A stretch of DNA of 64,000 bases from an uncultured Roseburia sp. (GCA_947649645.1 CANSSP010000005.1:107329-171328), one strand, 5' to 3'. Counted from the first letter of the stretch, positions 26,555-36,777 are shown. The notes: generated by a model from the sequence alone, not told the origin. Made by a program: numbers and translations.

Positions 26555-28607
26555 ACTGATTTTCCGAAACAGCAGAAGAAACCGAAAGGAAAACGGTCTC
26601 TTATTTGGCTCTCTTCTGATTTCCATCGTCGCTTTCTACATGATCCTCTCACTCTCCCGTCAGGATGTCATGTTCTTTCTGGCAGAAATGGAGAGCGACG
26701 CCATAAATAAACTGCTGACAATGGTCCCTGTCCTTTATGGCATGACCTTATTTCTTCTGTTCTTTCTCATTTTCTTCGCCAGCCGGTTTCATCTGGAACG
26801 GCGCGGACACGAATTTGGCGTTTATCTGATGATGGGAATGCGCCGCATCCGGCTGTTTGTACTTCTTCTGGCAGAAGATTTTTTTAACAGCATCCTCTCC
26901 CTGCTCATCGGACTGCCAGCCGCAATTCTTTTGTCCGAGCTTACCAGCCTGTTTACGGCCCGGATGGTCGGAATCGGCATTATCGGCCACCAGGCCTCCT
27001 TTTCTCCGCAGGCCGTCCTCTGGACGATGGCGGGATTTCTGGCAATCCGGTTTGCTGCATTCCTGCTTTTAAGCGGCAGAATCAGCCGACAGGAAATCGG
27101 CTCCCTTCTGGTTCAGACGCCCGAGGGCAGTAAAAAACAGATGCCTCGCTCTGTTTATCTGTTTTCCCTGTTTTCAGGCGCACTGCTCCTGCTGACAGCT
27201 TACGGCATGGCGATAAGCGGCGTTGCCTGGCACGGGCCTGGACGCATGGCTCTCACCGTCATCGCCGGCCTGACGGGAACGCTGCTGTTCTTCTACGGAC
27301 TGCGCATTCTGATCGGATTTCTGGCAAAAACCGGCGGGACAGATAACAGACTTCATGTATTCAATTTCCGCCAGATACAGGAAAACGTAATCCACCGCTC
27401 GGGTGCACTGGCCGTCTGCTCCCTGCTGACGCTTGCGGCGCTCTGCTGTTTCGGGTCCGGCCTGGCAATCGCCCGTTTTTACGGGGAGTCCGAACCGCAC
27501 GTTCTGGATTACACATTTCAGAATCCGGAAAATGAAACCGACATCGCTCCCGTTTTAAAAACACTGCATGACAGCGGGCTGGACGGCCTCTTTTCCAGCC
27601 TGTTCGAGATGAAGGTGGGCCACATCCGTACAGCCGAGAGCATATCCGATGCATTTTCGCCGGAACCCCTCTTATCGGCGCTGCGCGAAATGCCGCCCTC
27701 TGTGGACCGCGACATACTTCTGAACAATCTTTCCTATGAGACCAGCCCCTATCTGATCTCTCTGAGCAGTTATAACCGGCTTCTGGCGGCCGCCGGCCTG
27801 CCGGGACTCGTTCTGGACACAGATGAAGCGGCCGTTTACATGGACCTTGATTTTACCACCCCCGAGAGGCTCCGGCTCATAAACGAGATACTGGGGACAA
27901 GGCCGCAGACAATGCTTGCAGGAAAACCGTGTTATCTGACTGGAAGCGTATTGACCACAGGCCTTGTCACCGACCGTTCCATCACCCTGTCTTTCGCATT
28001 GATCGTGCCGGACGAAAGGTTTGAATCAGAGACCCTGGGTAAGTACAGCGTTTTTCTCAACGCAACACTGGCAGAGTCGGCAACGGAAGGCGGCAGTCTG
28101 CTTTCTGCCATATCGGACACGAATCAGAAACTGAAAAAAACCGGCCTTTCATTTGAGAGCTATCTGCAGAACATGGGACGCCAGCTGTTTTATATGGTGG
28201 CGGCCAGTTATATCACGATTTACCTTGCAATCATCTTTCTGGTCATGGCCAACACCATTATCGGCGTTCAGTTTCTGATGAACCAGCAGAAATCCGGCCG
28301 CCGCTACCGCACCCTGATCCATCTGGGCGCCGCCTACAAAACACTGTGCCGTTCCGCCAGACAACAGATCACCTGGTACTTCGGCCTGCCCGTCACCGTC
28401 GCCGCACTGAGCAGCCTCTTCGGTGTGCAGGCATTACTCACCGGAATCCTCTCTGCGAGGGCAAAGAACAACCTGTCGGAAATGATCTTCATTTCTGCAG
28501 CTATGATTTTTGTGCTGTGTGTGGTAGAATATATATACATCGCTGCCGTAAAGCGGTCGAGCGACCACTATCTTCTGACACTGATGGTCCCGGAACGGGA
28601 AGAATAA
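26544..28607 (+). CDS. ABC transporter permease, BceB/FtsX type
   Basis: 687 residues from the ATG at 26544 (AGGAGGTGG just upstream; a GTG at 26532 is too close to that site). Membrane helices cluster near the N-terminus (GSLLISIVAFYMILSLS, VLYGMTLFLLFFLIFFASRF), in the middle and at the C-terminus (ASYITIYLAIIFLVMANTII). A large extracytoplasmic domain lies at about residues 310-550. This is the topology of BceB permeases, whose big loop senses peptide antibiotics and signals to the partner kinase. The last residues (YLLTLMVPERE) end just before the response regulator gene. Confidence 0.9.
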   Translation: MFSKLIFRNSRRNRKENGLLFGSLLISIVAFYMILSLSRQDVMFFLAEMESDAINKLLTMVPVLYGMTLFLLFFLIFFASRFHLERRGHEFGVYLMMGMRRIRLFVLLLAEDFFNSILSLLIGLPAAILLSELTSLFTARMVGIGIIGHQASFSPQAVLWTMAGFLAIRFAAFLLLSGRISRQEIGSLLVQTPEGSKKQMPRSVYLFSLFSGALLLLTAYGMAISGVAWHGPGRMALTVIAGLTGTLLFFYGLRILIGFLAKTGGTDNRLHVFNFRQIQENVIHRSGALAVCSLLTLAALCCFGSGLAIARFYGESEPHVLDYTFQNPENETDIAPVLKTLHDSGLDGLFSSLFEMKVGHIRTAESISDAFSPEPLLSALREMPPSVDRDILLNNLSYETSPYLISLSSYNRLLAAAGLPGLVLDTDEAAVYMDLDFTTPERLRLINEILGTRPQTMLAGKPCYLTGSVLTTGLVTDRSITLSFALIVPDERFESETLGKYSVFLNATLAESATEGGSLLSAISDTNQKLKKTGLSFESYLQNMGRQLFYMVAASYITIYLAIIFLVMANTIIGVQFLMNQQKSGRRYRTLIHLGAAYKTLCRSARQQITWYFGLPVTVAALSSLFGVQALLTGILSARAKNNLSEMIFISAAMIFVLCVVEYIYIAAVKRSSDHYLLTLMVPEREE

Positions 28608-28631
28608 ATTACTCCAGAACGGAGGATACTC

Positions 28632-29318
28632 ATGAAACAGATCGCAATCGTAGAAGATGAGGTTCTGATGCGGGAAGAATTGTCAAGCATATTACAAAAG
28701 GCAGGCTATCATATATGTGAGATCAGCGAATTAAGAAACGTGGCAGAACAGCTCCTCTCGCTCTCTCCCGATCTGGTTCTTCTGGACTTAAATCTGCCGG
28801 AAATAAGCGGATTCGGAATCTGCCAGGAAATCAAACAGAAAAGCGCCATTCCGGTCCTCGTTCTCACTTCCCGCGATCAGCTGCGCGACGAGCTGCGCGC
28901 CCTTGATCTGGGCGCGGATGAATACCTGACAAAACCGTGCCGGAAAGAGCGGCTTTTAGCCCGCGTATCCAACGTACTAAAGCGATACGAAGGCCGGTCG
29001 AATCTCCTGGAAGGACCGGACTGTCTGCTGGACCGGCTGACCTATACGCTGTATATCCACAATCAGTCTGTCATCCTGCCAAAAAACCAGGGGAAAATTC
29101 TTGAGGTCTTTCTGCTCCACGGCGACCAGGCCGTCTCAAAAGAAGAACTTTTTCTGGCTGTCTGGGGAACCACGGAATATATTGACGAAAATGCGCTCCA
29201 GGTCAATCTGACACGGCTGAAAAAGACACTCGCAAACCTGCAGATGGACCGGCAGATCGTCCCTGTGCGCGGAATCGGTTACCGGCTCATATCAAAGGAG
29301 GCAAAATGTGAAACATGA
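28632..29318 (+). CDS. OmpR-family response regulator, BceR type
   Basis: 228 residues. The receiver domain has Glu8-Asp9, phosphoacceptor Asp52 (LVLLDLNLPE), Thr in VLTSRD and Lys in YLTKPC. The C-terminal winged helix spans about 130-220 (KNQGKILEVFLLHGDQAVSK, ENALQVNLTRLKKTL). It starts 24 bases after the permease gene and overlaps the kinase gene by 11 bases. It probably activates the transporter genes in response to peptide antibiotics. Confidence 0.94.
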   Translation: MKQIAIVEDEVLMREELSSILQKAGYHICEISELRNVAEQLLSLSPDLVLLDLNLPEISGFGICQEIKQKSAIPVLVLTSRDQLRDELRALDLGADEYLTKPCRKERLLARVSNVLKRYEGRSNLLEGPDCLLDRLTYTLYIHNQSVILPKNQGKILEVFLLHGDQAVSKEELFLAVWGTTEYIDENALQVNLTRLKKTLANLQMDRQIVPVRGIGYRLISKEAKCET

Positions 29319-30327
29319 TCACACGTTTCTTTTACCGTATACGCCCTGGCTTTTGCTTCTGCTCGGGGTGAATGTGTTTTCTTTCCTGCTGCTGTGGCTC
29401 GCCGACGCACAAGCCTTTTACGCCATGTCACTTTTAATACTGCTCGGAACCCTTTTCCTGTTCTGCTCCGTATGCCTTATACTCTGCCGCATTGAGCGCA
29501 GAAAAAAGCAGATGTTTCTGGCCTTCCTCAGCAATCCGGACGAATATCACGAAGAGCTTCTCTGTAAAGCCGTCAGCCCCGCACAAAGACCATCCGTCCG
29601 TCTGCTCGGCGCACTCCTGCGCGAAAAGAAAGACACCTGCGCCAGACTTGCCGGACAGCTCGACAGCTACGAAGAATACGTCGAGTCCTGGGCACATGAG
29701 ATAAAGACGCCTCTCTCCCTGCTGACACTGCTGCTCGACAACCGCGGGGACGAACTTCCCGCCGCCATCTATTTCAAGCTGAATTATATTCGCAGCCACA
29801 TGCAGGAGTATGTCGACCAGATGCTGTTCTTCGCACGGCTGAAAAGCCCCCGGAAAGATCATCGCTTCGCACCTGTCTGCATCCGCACATGCATCGAAGA
29901 TCTGCTGGAAGACTACAGGCCTCTTCTCGAAGAAAAACAATTTGAAATTTACTGCCGCTTTTGCAGCGAAATGGTATATACCGACGAGAAAAGCCTGAAA
30001 TTTCTCCTCGCGCAGATCATCGGCAATTCCATAAAATACAGCGGGCAGGCGCCGGAACTGTCTTTTCACTTCTCCCCGAAGAACGACCGCCTTATCTTAA
30101 GTATCCGGGATAACGGCATCGGCGTCCGCAGCTGTGATCTGCCTTACATTTTTGAAAAAGGCTTTACCGGCGATTCGGGTGACGGGAGAAAAAAAGCCAC
30201 CGGGATGGGACTCTATCTCGCCAGGGAAATCGCAAAAGAATTAAATATCTCCCTGGATGTACAGACAGAGTGGGGAAACGGTTTTCAGATGCAGGTTTCT
30301 TTTCCTGTCGTCCGCAATCTCCCATAA
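29308..30327 (+). CDS. Sensor histidine kinase, BceS type (intramembrane-sensing)
   Basis: 339 residues, GTG start with AAAGGAGG six bases upstream. Two membrane helices (about 13-33 and 40-60) with almost no extracytoplasmic loop between them are typical of BceS-like kinases, which sense through their permease. His130 lies in WAHEIKTPLSLL, and the ATPase domain has an N-box (LLAQIIGNSIKYS), a DNGIG box and GMGLYLAREIAKEL. The gene overlaps the response regulator gene, so translation is probably coupled. Confidence 0.93.
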   Translation: MKHDHTFLLPYTPWLLLLLGVNVFSFLLLWLADAQAFYAMSLLILLGTLFLFCSVCLILCRIERRKKQMFLAFLSNPDEYHEELLCKAVSPAQRPSVRLLGALLREKKDTCARLAGQLDSYEEYVESWAHEIKTPLSLLTLLLDNRGDELPAAIYFKLNYIRSHMQEYVDQMLFFARLKSPRKDHRFAPVCIRTCIEDLLEDYRPLLEEKQFEIYCRFCSEMVYTDEKSLKFLLAQIIGNSIKYSGQAPELSFHFSPKNDRLILSIRDNGIGVRSCDLPYIFEKGFTGDSGDGRKKATGMGLYLAREIAKELNISLDVQTEWGNGFQMQVSFPVVRNLP

Positions 30328-30381
30328 ACTCCGATACCCTTGTTTCAGGAACCGGCCCGCCCGGCAAACGCCAGACCGCCC

Positions 30382-32985
30382 TTATTTCAGATATTTTTTT
30401 AATTTGCCGGCAATGTCCTGAATATCGATCGGTTTTGCCAGATGATCGTTCATACCACACTCCAGACATCTTTGAATGTCTTCAGAAAAAGCATCGGCAG
30501 TCATGGCAATAATGGGAATGTCTGCGTCTTCTCGTTCCATCCTCCGTATGGCTCTCGTAGCTTCGTAGCCATCCATCACCGGCATCCGCACATCCATGAG
30601 AACTGCGTCATAGTATCCGACGGGGGATTCCTCAAATCTGGCGACGCAAATCTGCCCGTTTTCAACCCAGTCCAGTTCCAGTTCAAGGACAGAAAGCAGC
30701 TCTCTCGCAACTTCCCAGTTAAGCTCATTGTCCTCCGCCAGTAAAATGTGCTTTCCGCGAAGCACCGGATCGACCGTTTCCGGAACATCGGCAGCTTTTT
30801 CAACGGCAGCACCTGCAAATGCTTTCAGGGCATCAGCCAGAACAGACGGGAACAGGTGCCTGGAAACAAAACCAGAAATGCCCGCTTCCCTGGCCTCCTC
30901 CTCTATCCCGCTCCAGTCGCAGGCCAGAAGCAGCATGGCAGGCCCGTCTTCCCCACAGTTCATCCGGATCAACCGGGCCGCCTCAATCCCATTCATGCCC
31001 TGCAGTTTAAACCCCAGAAGAACCGCCTGATAACCTTCATTCCGGCGACGGCGTTCTGCAATCAGTTCCATTGCGCGTTCGGCGCTTAAGCACCACTCGG
31101 AGCAGATACCGATTGACGCCAGGGAGGAAACCGCATTTATACATAACCGCTCATCGCCGTCTGCCACAAGCACATTCCACTCAGAAAGTACCATATCCAT
31201 CTTCTGCTCCGTGGCCCTTGCCAGGTCAAGGACAACGTGAAACTCACTGCCCCTTCCCTGTTCGCTCCGGACAGAAATGGTGCCGCCCATCGCGTCTACA
31301 ATAGATTTGGTAATTGCCATTCCCAGTCCCGAGCCCTCTGTTTTCTGCACACAGGTATTCTCCTCTCTGCTAAAGGAGTCAAAGATCTGCTTCTGGTACT
31401 CTTCTGACATGCCAATACCCGTGTCGCTCACCAGAAAGTGGGTACGGACGCATGAAGTATCCTCCGGCAGTGCCTCCTGATACACGGATATCCTGACAGA
31501 CCCGTTCTCCGGCGTAAATTTGACAGCATTTCCCAACAGGTTAATCAATATCTGATTCAGCCTCACACTGTCGCAGCACACATCTTCCGAAAGAATTTCG
31601 TAGGCCACCGCATCAAACTGCTGGTTTTTCGCCTTAATCTGCGGCTGCGTGATATTGACAATGCTGTCCATCACCTCTCTTAACGAAACCGGTCCGATAT
31701 TCAGCGTCATTTTTCCACTTTCAATCTTCGATATGTCTAATACATCATTGATCAGGCCAAGCAGGTGTCTGCTGGACAATGCAATTTTTCGCAGATATTC
31801 CTGAACCTGTTCCTGATTGTGCGTATTGGCTGCGGCCAGGGACGTCATACCGATTATGGCATTCATCGGAGTCCGTATGTCGTGACTCATGCTGGAGAGA
31901 AAATCCTGTTTTGCCGCGTTGGCATGTTCCGCTTCTTTCCACGCTTTTTCAGCGGCTTTTCGCGCTTCGTCCATTTCCGTATTCATATGTTTCAGTTCGG
32001 ATACCTGGTTTCTCAATACTCTCAGATACTGAAAAAATATGTAGAGCAGCATGGCAATGACCGCAAAGGAAGCGGCATAAACCATGGCAAGCCAGCGACT
32101 GCCCATACCCGAAATCGCATCATCCAGCTCGTCAAAGGGAAGGACCGTCACCAGATACCATTCGCAGTAGGGAAGACTGGTACAGTACAGATGGCGGCGC
32201 GATTCGTCGCTTTTGAGAATAACAGAATAATCTTCGTCTGCATTCATGGCTTCCGTCAGATGCGCAATATAAGAAGCCGCTTCCTCATTCTGATCGTCAA
32301 AAATACTGTAAAGCCTGTCAAAATAATTTTCATGGCTGCCGCCTTTATCCCTGACAACATAACTGCCGTCTTTGCGTATGACAAAAGAGTAGCTCAGCGA
32401 ACTGTCTGAATCAAGGAAAAGGACCTCGCCCATATACTGGGTAGAAAGCCCTACGACAATCGCAAGGCTGGTGCCTCCATCCGACATGGGATATTCACAG
32501 GGGACACCGAACAGAATCACATCATTCCCATTGTCATCTGCAGCGGACCCAGCTTTGCGCTCACCATCATTCAGGCTCGCCAGAAACGTTTCGGGATGAT
32601 TGGGCTTCACCGGATCGCCATAAATCATTTCCATTCTGCCGTCGGACGAATACAGGGCGGCGCACAAAAAATGCCTTGCCCTTGCGCCGTACTCGATCTC
32701 TTCCCTCGAACCATAGTCTCCGCTCTCTTCATCTGCCGCGATATGCGCTATGGATTCGGCCATTGTCAGTCTCAGATCAATAATCGTTTCAAAATGTAAG
32801 GACACCTGCTCATTCATTCCAGCCATATAAGTCGTACCTATTTTTTCGATCGTGCTTTCACTCATATTATTAACGGACATTCCCAGGAACGAAAACACGA
32901 AAATATTTAAGCAGATGATAACTGCTATGCTGATTTTCAATGAACGCGACAAAGCCATGTTTTTCATGCTTTTTTCCATCTCCAT
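30382..32985 (-). CDS. Membrane hybrid sensor histidine kinase with two receiver domains
   Basis: 867 residues. A helix at about 16-38, an extracytoplasmic sensor region (39-296, possibly Cache-like) and a second helix (297-320) are followed by a coiled linker, the HisKA domain with His368 (SSMSHDIRTPMNAIIGM) and an ATPase domain (LNQILINLLGNAVKFTPENG). Two receiver domains come next. In the first (about 610-735) the phosphoacceptor aspartate appears replaced (QAVLLGFKLQGMNGIEA), while the second is complete (AVLMDVRMPVMDGYEA, MTADAF, LAKPID). Such kinases often pass phosphate to a separate Hpt or output protein, which is not seen nearby. It converges with the BceS-type gene. Confidence 0.92.
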   Translation of the reverse strand: MEMEKSMKNMALSRSLKISIAVIICLNIFVFSFLGMSVNNMSESTIEKIGTTYMAGMNEQVSLHFETIIDLRLTMAESIAHIAADEESGDYGSREEIEYGARARHFLCAALYSSDGRMEMIYGDPVKPNHPETFLASLNDGERKAGSAADDNGNDVILFGVPCEYPMSDGGTSLAIVVGLSTQYMGEVLFLDSDSSLSYSFVIRKDGSYVVRDKGGSHENYFDRLYSIFDDQNEEAASYIAHLTEAMNADEDYSVILKSDESRRHLYCTSLPYCEWYLVTVLPFDELDDAISGMGSRWLAMVYAASFAVIAMLLYIFFQYLRVLRNQVSELKHMNTEMDEARKAAEKAWKEAEHANAAKQDFLSSMSHDIRTPMNAIIGMTSLAAANTHNQEQVQEYLRKIALSSRHLLGLINDVLDISKIESGKMTLNIGPVSLREVMDSIVNITQPQIKAKNQQFDAVAYEILSEDVCCDSVRLNQILINLLGNAVKFTPENGSVRISVYQEALPEDTSCVRTHFLVSDTGIGMSEEYQKQIFDSFSREENTCVQKTEGSGLGMAITKSIVDAMGGTISVRSEQGRGSEFHVVLDLARATEQKMDMVLSEWNVLVADGDERLCINAVSSLASIGICSEWCLSAERAMELIAERRRRNEGYQAVLLGFKLQGMNGIEAARLIRMNCGEDGPAMLLLACDWSGIEEEAREAGISGFVSRHLFPSVLADALKAFAGAAVEKAADVPETVDPVLRGKHILLAEDNELNWEVARELLSVLELELDWVENGQICVARFEESPVGYYDAVLMDVRMPVMDGYEATRAIRRMEREDADIPIIAMTADAFSEDIQRCLECGMNDHLAKPIDIQDIAGKLKKYLK

Positions 32986-33086
32986 TCTCTCAGATTTGGT
33001 TCCAGGTGCAGTTTAAGAAGAATGCATATGCTTATAGAAAATTACAGACACAATGCTCCCGAAAACACTCTTTCATAAAAATACAA

Positions 33087-33111
33087 CAAAAAGGGACAGA
33101 CCCTGTCTGTC
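33087..33111 (-). terminator. Terminator after the second hybrid kinase
   Basis: Perfect 7-bp arms GACAGAC/GTCTGTC with a three-base loop (33095-33111), followed on the minus strand by CCC and five T. It lies about 30 bases after the stop at 33141. Confidence 0.7.
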
Positions 33112-33140
33112 TTGAATATATTGCTATAAAACACAGCCTG

Positions 33141-35753
33141 TCATCCTTTTTTTACCAAAAAGCGTTTATTTTCCTGACAGCTTCTCGACCGGCTTATGAC
33201 ATTAAGCATTTTTCGGATGTCCACCGGCTTCGCCAGATGTTCATTCATCCCTGCATCTTTTGCCAGAGCAACGTCTTCTTCAAACGCATTGGCTGACAGT
33301 GCGATAATGGGAACGGCTTTCGCGTCTGCCCTGTCCATGCCGCGAATCATATGCGCCGCCTCATAGCCGCTCATGACAGGCATCATCAGATCCATGAGCA
33401 CACAGTCAAACGTTCCCGGATCGGATGCTTCAAATGCGTCCACAGCGACTTTCCCATCGTTGGCAGTCACAACCTCCGCGCCCGCATCCTTCAGAACGTA
33501 CTCTACGATTTCACAGTTGATCTCATTATCCTCCACCAGAAGGACACGCATTCCGGCTATATTGACATTCTGTTCCTCATCCGCAGGCTGTGCACACCAC
33601 GCCTCATCGATCGGTAAGGGCAGGCTAATCCGCACCACGCTTCCCTTGCCGATCTGACTGTCTACCTCAACGCTCCCCTTCATCTGATCTACCAGTTTCT
33701 TCACAATGGACATACCCAGCCCTGTGCCGTTATAGTTGGTTCTGGCCCCCTGATGTTCCTGGGTAAACGGCTCAAAAATATGTTTTTTGAAATCCTCCCC
33801 GATGCCAATCCCGGTATCTTCGATCCGGAAACAATAGTCTGCAATCCCGTCCTGACAGGCAGTCTCCTCCGCACGGACAACTACAGAGCCATGAGGACGG
33901 TTATATTTGAGCGCATTGTCGATGACATTCATCAGAACCTGCTTTAAGTGCAGGGGATTTCCGATCACTCTGCCGTGCCGCAGGGCGGCTTTCTCCAGCG
34001 TCAGACGAATCCCCCGCTCCTCGGCCTGGTGAGACAGAATCGTGAAGCAATTATCCAGTATATCGTATAAGTCAAACGACTCCTCCACTGAGGCGGGTCT
34101 TCCGCTCTCCAGCCTGCTGACCTGCAGAACATCGTTTACAAGGGATAACAGGTGTTCCGTTGACACACGGATTTTCTTCCGGCACTCCTGCTGCCGCTTC
34201 GGATTGTCCTGACTTTTTTCCAGAATGGCCAGCATCCCAAGAATCCCGTTGATGGGCGTCCGCAGGTCGTGTGACATATGAGATAAAAATTCACTTTTTG
34301 CTGAATTTGCCTGTCTCACCTTCTCCAGAAGCTCCATGATGGACTGCTCCTGTTTCTTCCTCGTGACCATGGTTTCCGTAATGTCTTGATGGTATCCGTT
34401 CAGGCAGACGCCCGGTTTTTTAAAGGTTTTGTCCGGTACGCCGCCGCAGCGGACATAAATTCTTCCCAATTCCGGATGATTCCAGGGATAAATCACCTCG
34501 GAGCGCCCGGACTCCAATATCTGCGCCACCGCTTCCTGCACCATCTCCACATAGTCCGGCTCTATATTTTCAAACCAGAACCGATAGCACTCCTCCGGCT
34601 CTGTCTCCTCCGGTACGCCCAGTAAAATCCGCATGGTCCGGTCCGCAAACATTCTGGGCTGACATCCTTCTTCCAGCTCTATCGTCCAGATACCGGTTCT
34701 GGCCCCCTCCAGAATATCCTCCAGGCTCTGCCTTGCTTCCAGTTTGTTCTTCTCCTCCTGCTCCACAACGGCATTGATATCCCGCTGGGCAAAAATCGCA
34801 CAGTGCGATTCTTCTGTCATCTCCGTGGCTGAAAAATGAATTTCCAGGTGCTTTAACCCTGAAGAACCGTCTGTCACCTGATATCGGACGGAGAACTTCT
34901 TCTTTGTCTTAAGCTGTGCAAGCACGTAGTCTTTTTTCGTCACAGCCCGGAGCCGGTCCTGATCCCGTGGAACCACATAGCTGGAAATATACCGCTCCAT
35001 CGCTGTCTGATAACCATCCTCAAAATAAGCGGCCCAGTCCACGCCCAGTCGTCTGCTGTTCCGATAAACCTCGCATTCACCTGTGTCCAGGTTCACCTGA
35101 TAGATACCAAGGTAGTCCACGCTGAGAGCATGGAGAACATTATAACTCTGCTTTTGAAGCTCACGGACCAGATTGCGCCGTTTCAGAGAGGATACGATAA
35201 AATACGCCGCAGTCTGGAGCATACTTGATGCGTATTCAAGCAGCTTCACGGGAGGATTGTCCACCCCGTAAAAGCCAATGATCTTTTCACCATCATAAAG
35301 GGGAACCACCACAAGAGAATGGATATTCTGCCGCTTCAGATTTTCATATTGAAGCGGGTCACTCTCCCGGATATCCTCCAGGCTTTCAATAACGATATGT
35401 CTGCCGATGCCGAAGTTCCTGTACCAGCTTGCGCACACCTCAGAAGGTACATTCTGAAGATTCTCTTTTTCCGGTACTACGCCTTCAGCCACCCACTCAT
35501 AAGTATTGTCGTCGCCGCCGGATATATTCTGTTCAAATATGTAGGCCCTTTCTCCGTTCAGCGCTTTTCCCAGATACTCCAGCAACACCTTAAGTGACTG
35601 ATCCGGTGTCTCCTCCAGCAGGGCGACACGAAGACCCTCATTGATGACGGCCGCCAGATTCTGAATGCTCCGCATTTCCCTGTCCGGCCCGCGGTCATTA
35701 ATGACGGAAGCACCTTCGCCGGCCCGTTCAGACAATCCCCCTGAATAATCCAT
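33141..35753 (-). CDS. Soluble hybrid histidine kinase with GAF and PAS-like domains
   Basis: 870 residues from the ATG at 35753, which has GGAGGG seven bases upstream; the frame is open further but without a better site. No membrane helix. An N-terminal GAF domain (about 28-193, with VVVPLYDGEKIIGFYGVDN), two PAS-like regions (about 205-330 and 350-465), HisKA with His495 (SHMSHDLRTPINGILGM), an ATPase domain (VLMNVIDNALKYN, GTGLGMSIVKKLV) and one complete receiver (CVLMDLMMPVMSGYEA, LAKPVD) are seen. It is transcribed separately from the membrane kinase. The signal and output are unknown. Confidence 0.92.
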   Translation of the reverse strand: MDYSGGLSERAGEGASVINDRGPDREMRSIQNLAAVINEGLRVALLEETPDQSLKVLLEYLGKALNGERAYIFEQNISGGDDNTYEWVAEGVVPEKENLQNVPSEVCASWYRNFGIGRHIVIESLEDIRESDPLQYENLKRQNIHSLVVVPLYDGEKIIGFYGVDNPPVKLLEYASSMLQTAAYFIVSSLKRRNLVRELQKQSYNVLHALSVDYLGIYQVNLDTGECEVYRNSRRLGVDWAAYFEDGYQTAMERYISSYVVPRDQDRLRAVTKKDYVLAQLKTKKKFSVRYQVTDGSSGLKHLEIHFSATEMTEESHCAIFAQRDINAVVEQEEKNKLEARQSLEDILEGARTGIWTIELEEGCQPRMFADRTMRILLGVPEETEPEECYRFWFENIEPDYVEMVQEAVAQILESGRSEVIYPWNHPELGRIYVRCGGVPDKTFKKPGVCLNGYHQDITETMVTRKKQEQSIMELLEKVRQANSAKSEFLSHMSHDLRTPINGILGMLAILEKSQDNPKRQQECRKKIRVSTEHLLSLVNDVLQVSRLESGRPASVEESFDLYDILDNCFTILSHQAEERGIRLTLEKAALRHGRVIGNPLHLKQVLMNVIDNALKYNRPHGSVVVRAEETACQDGIADYCFRIEDTGIGIGEDFKKHIFEPFTQEHQGARTNYNGTGLGMSIVKKLVDQMKGSVEVDSQIGKGSVVRISLPLPIDEAWCAQPADEEQNVNIAGMRVLLVEDNEINCEIVEYVLKDAGAEVVTANDGKVAVDAFEASDPGTFDCVLMDLMMPVMSGYEAAHMIRGMDRADAKAVPIIALSANAFEEDVALAKDAGMNEHLAKPVDIRKMLNVISRSRSCQENKRFLVKKG

Positions 35754-35907
35754 ACGTCTGCCCTCCATATAGATACTTCCCGGCAAAAGCCGCCACAGCC
35801 ACAAATCCAGTGCAAAAAGGCTTCTTCCCGGAAAGCTCTGCTTCGGAATATTGTTTTATTCTGCTTTATTCCCATAACTTCGTCACAAAAACAGAATAAT
35901 CTGTGTC

Positions 35908-35937
35908 ATAATACCATATAACGCTCAGTCACGTCAA
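35908..35937 (-). promoter_or_regulatory. Predicted sigma-A promoter of the soluble hybrid kinase
   Basis: Minus-strand -35 TTGACG (35932-35937), 18-base spacer, -10 TATTAT (35908-35913), about 155 bases upstream of the chosen start. Confidence 0.5.
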
Positions 35938-35975
35938 TCAGAAAATATGCCAGAATACCGCACTTTTGCGCCTGC

Positions 35976-36004
35976 GAAAAAAACAGACGCCCTCTGGCGT
36001 CTGT
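35976..36004 (-). terminator. Terminator of the spoIIIA operon
   Basis: Arms ACAGACGCC and GGCGTCTGT with a four-base loop (35983-36004), followed on the minus strand by seven T. The hairpin begins at the last base of the spoIIIAH stop codon. Confidence 0.9.
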
Positions 36005-36777
36005 CACTCTTCCCCCGTTTCCACCTGGTTTACCACAATCGGCGTGATAATAATATTCTCCGCGGAAACATTCGTCTTGCGCTTTACGATATCCTCGACC
36101 TGCGCCCGCTTTGCGTCCGTGACCTCTCCCATATTTAACACTACGTCACAATTATCATCGGTAATGCTGACTACAACGTCTGTAAAGCCTTTCGCCTCCA
36201 GCAGCATCTCTGCCGCCGCTTCGCGCTCCGCGATATCCGTCATGGCAATCATTTTGTTTACGGCATCCTGCTTTAAATTTTCCGCGATCGATGCGTTGTT
36301 TACAATTTCAAGCAGCGCTTCCTTATTTTTGGAACGAATCTGCTCGCGGTTTAATTTCATCTCGGCCGCATAATCGAGATTTGCAATCGTCGTGCTTGTA
36401 AGCACTGCCTCGCCCGGATTATCCACATCTAAAGCTCCGTCTGCATCCGCCACATCCGCCCCGGCAGCTGCATCCGCCACATCCGCATCCGCCATCTGCC
36501 CATCTCCAGCGCTGTCTGCGCCGCTCATGTTGTCCGCAGTCTCCGTTCCCTGTGTCACGGCAAGCTCTTCCCCGCCCTCGTCGGTAAAGATTTCACCTTC
36601 CAGAAGTGTATCCTCATCTGAAATCTCATAGTCAAGTATGTCCGCGTCCGCACTTGCCTGTGCCGCCGCAGTGTCATCCTTAATGTTATTGTTCATGTAG
36701 CTGAAATATCCAGCTACTGCAATCATAAGTGCAAGAGCCGTAATCACCAACTGGTTTTTGCGAAAAATTTTTTTCAC
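36004..36777 (-). CDS. spoIIIAH: Stage III sporulation protein SpoIIIAH
   Basis: 257 residues from a GTG at 36777 (GGGAGG seven bases upstream), which overlaps the spoIIIAG stop as GTGA. SpoIIIAH forms a ring on the mother-cell side that pairs with forespore SpoIIQ in the channel between the two cells. It has one N-terminal membrane helix (LVITALALMIAVAGYFSYM), a long Ala/Asp-rich linker with short VADAA repeats, and the C-terminal ring domain (AEREAAAEMLLEAKGFTDVV). The linker is longer than I expect in Bacillus. It is the last gene of the operon. Confidence 0.93.
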   Translation of the reverse strand: MKKIFRKNQLVITALALMIAVAGYFSYMNNNIKDDTAAAQASADADILDYEISDEDTLLEGEIFTDEGGEELAVTQGTETADNMSGADSAGDGQMADADVADAAAGADVADADGALDVDNPGEAVLTSTTIANLDYAAEMKLNREQIRSKNKEALLEIVNNASIAENLKQDAVNKMIAMTDIAEREAAAEMLLEAKGFTDVVVSITDDNCDVVLNMGEVTDAKRAQVEDIVKRKTNVSAENIIITPIVVNQVETGEE

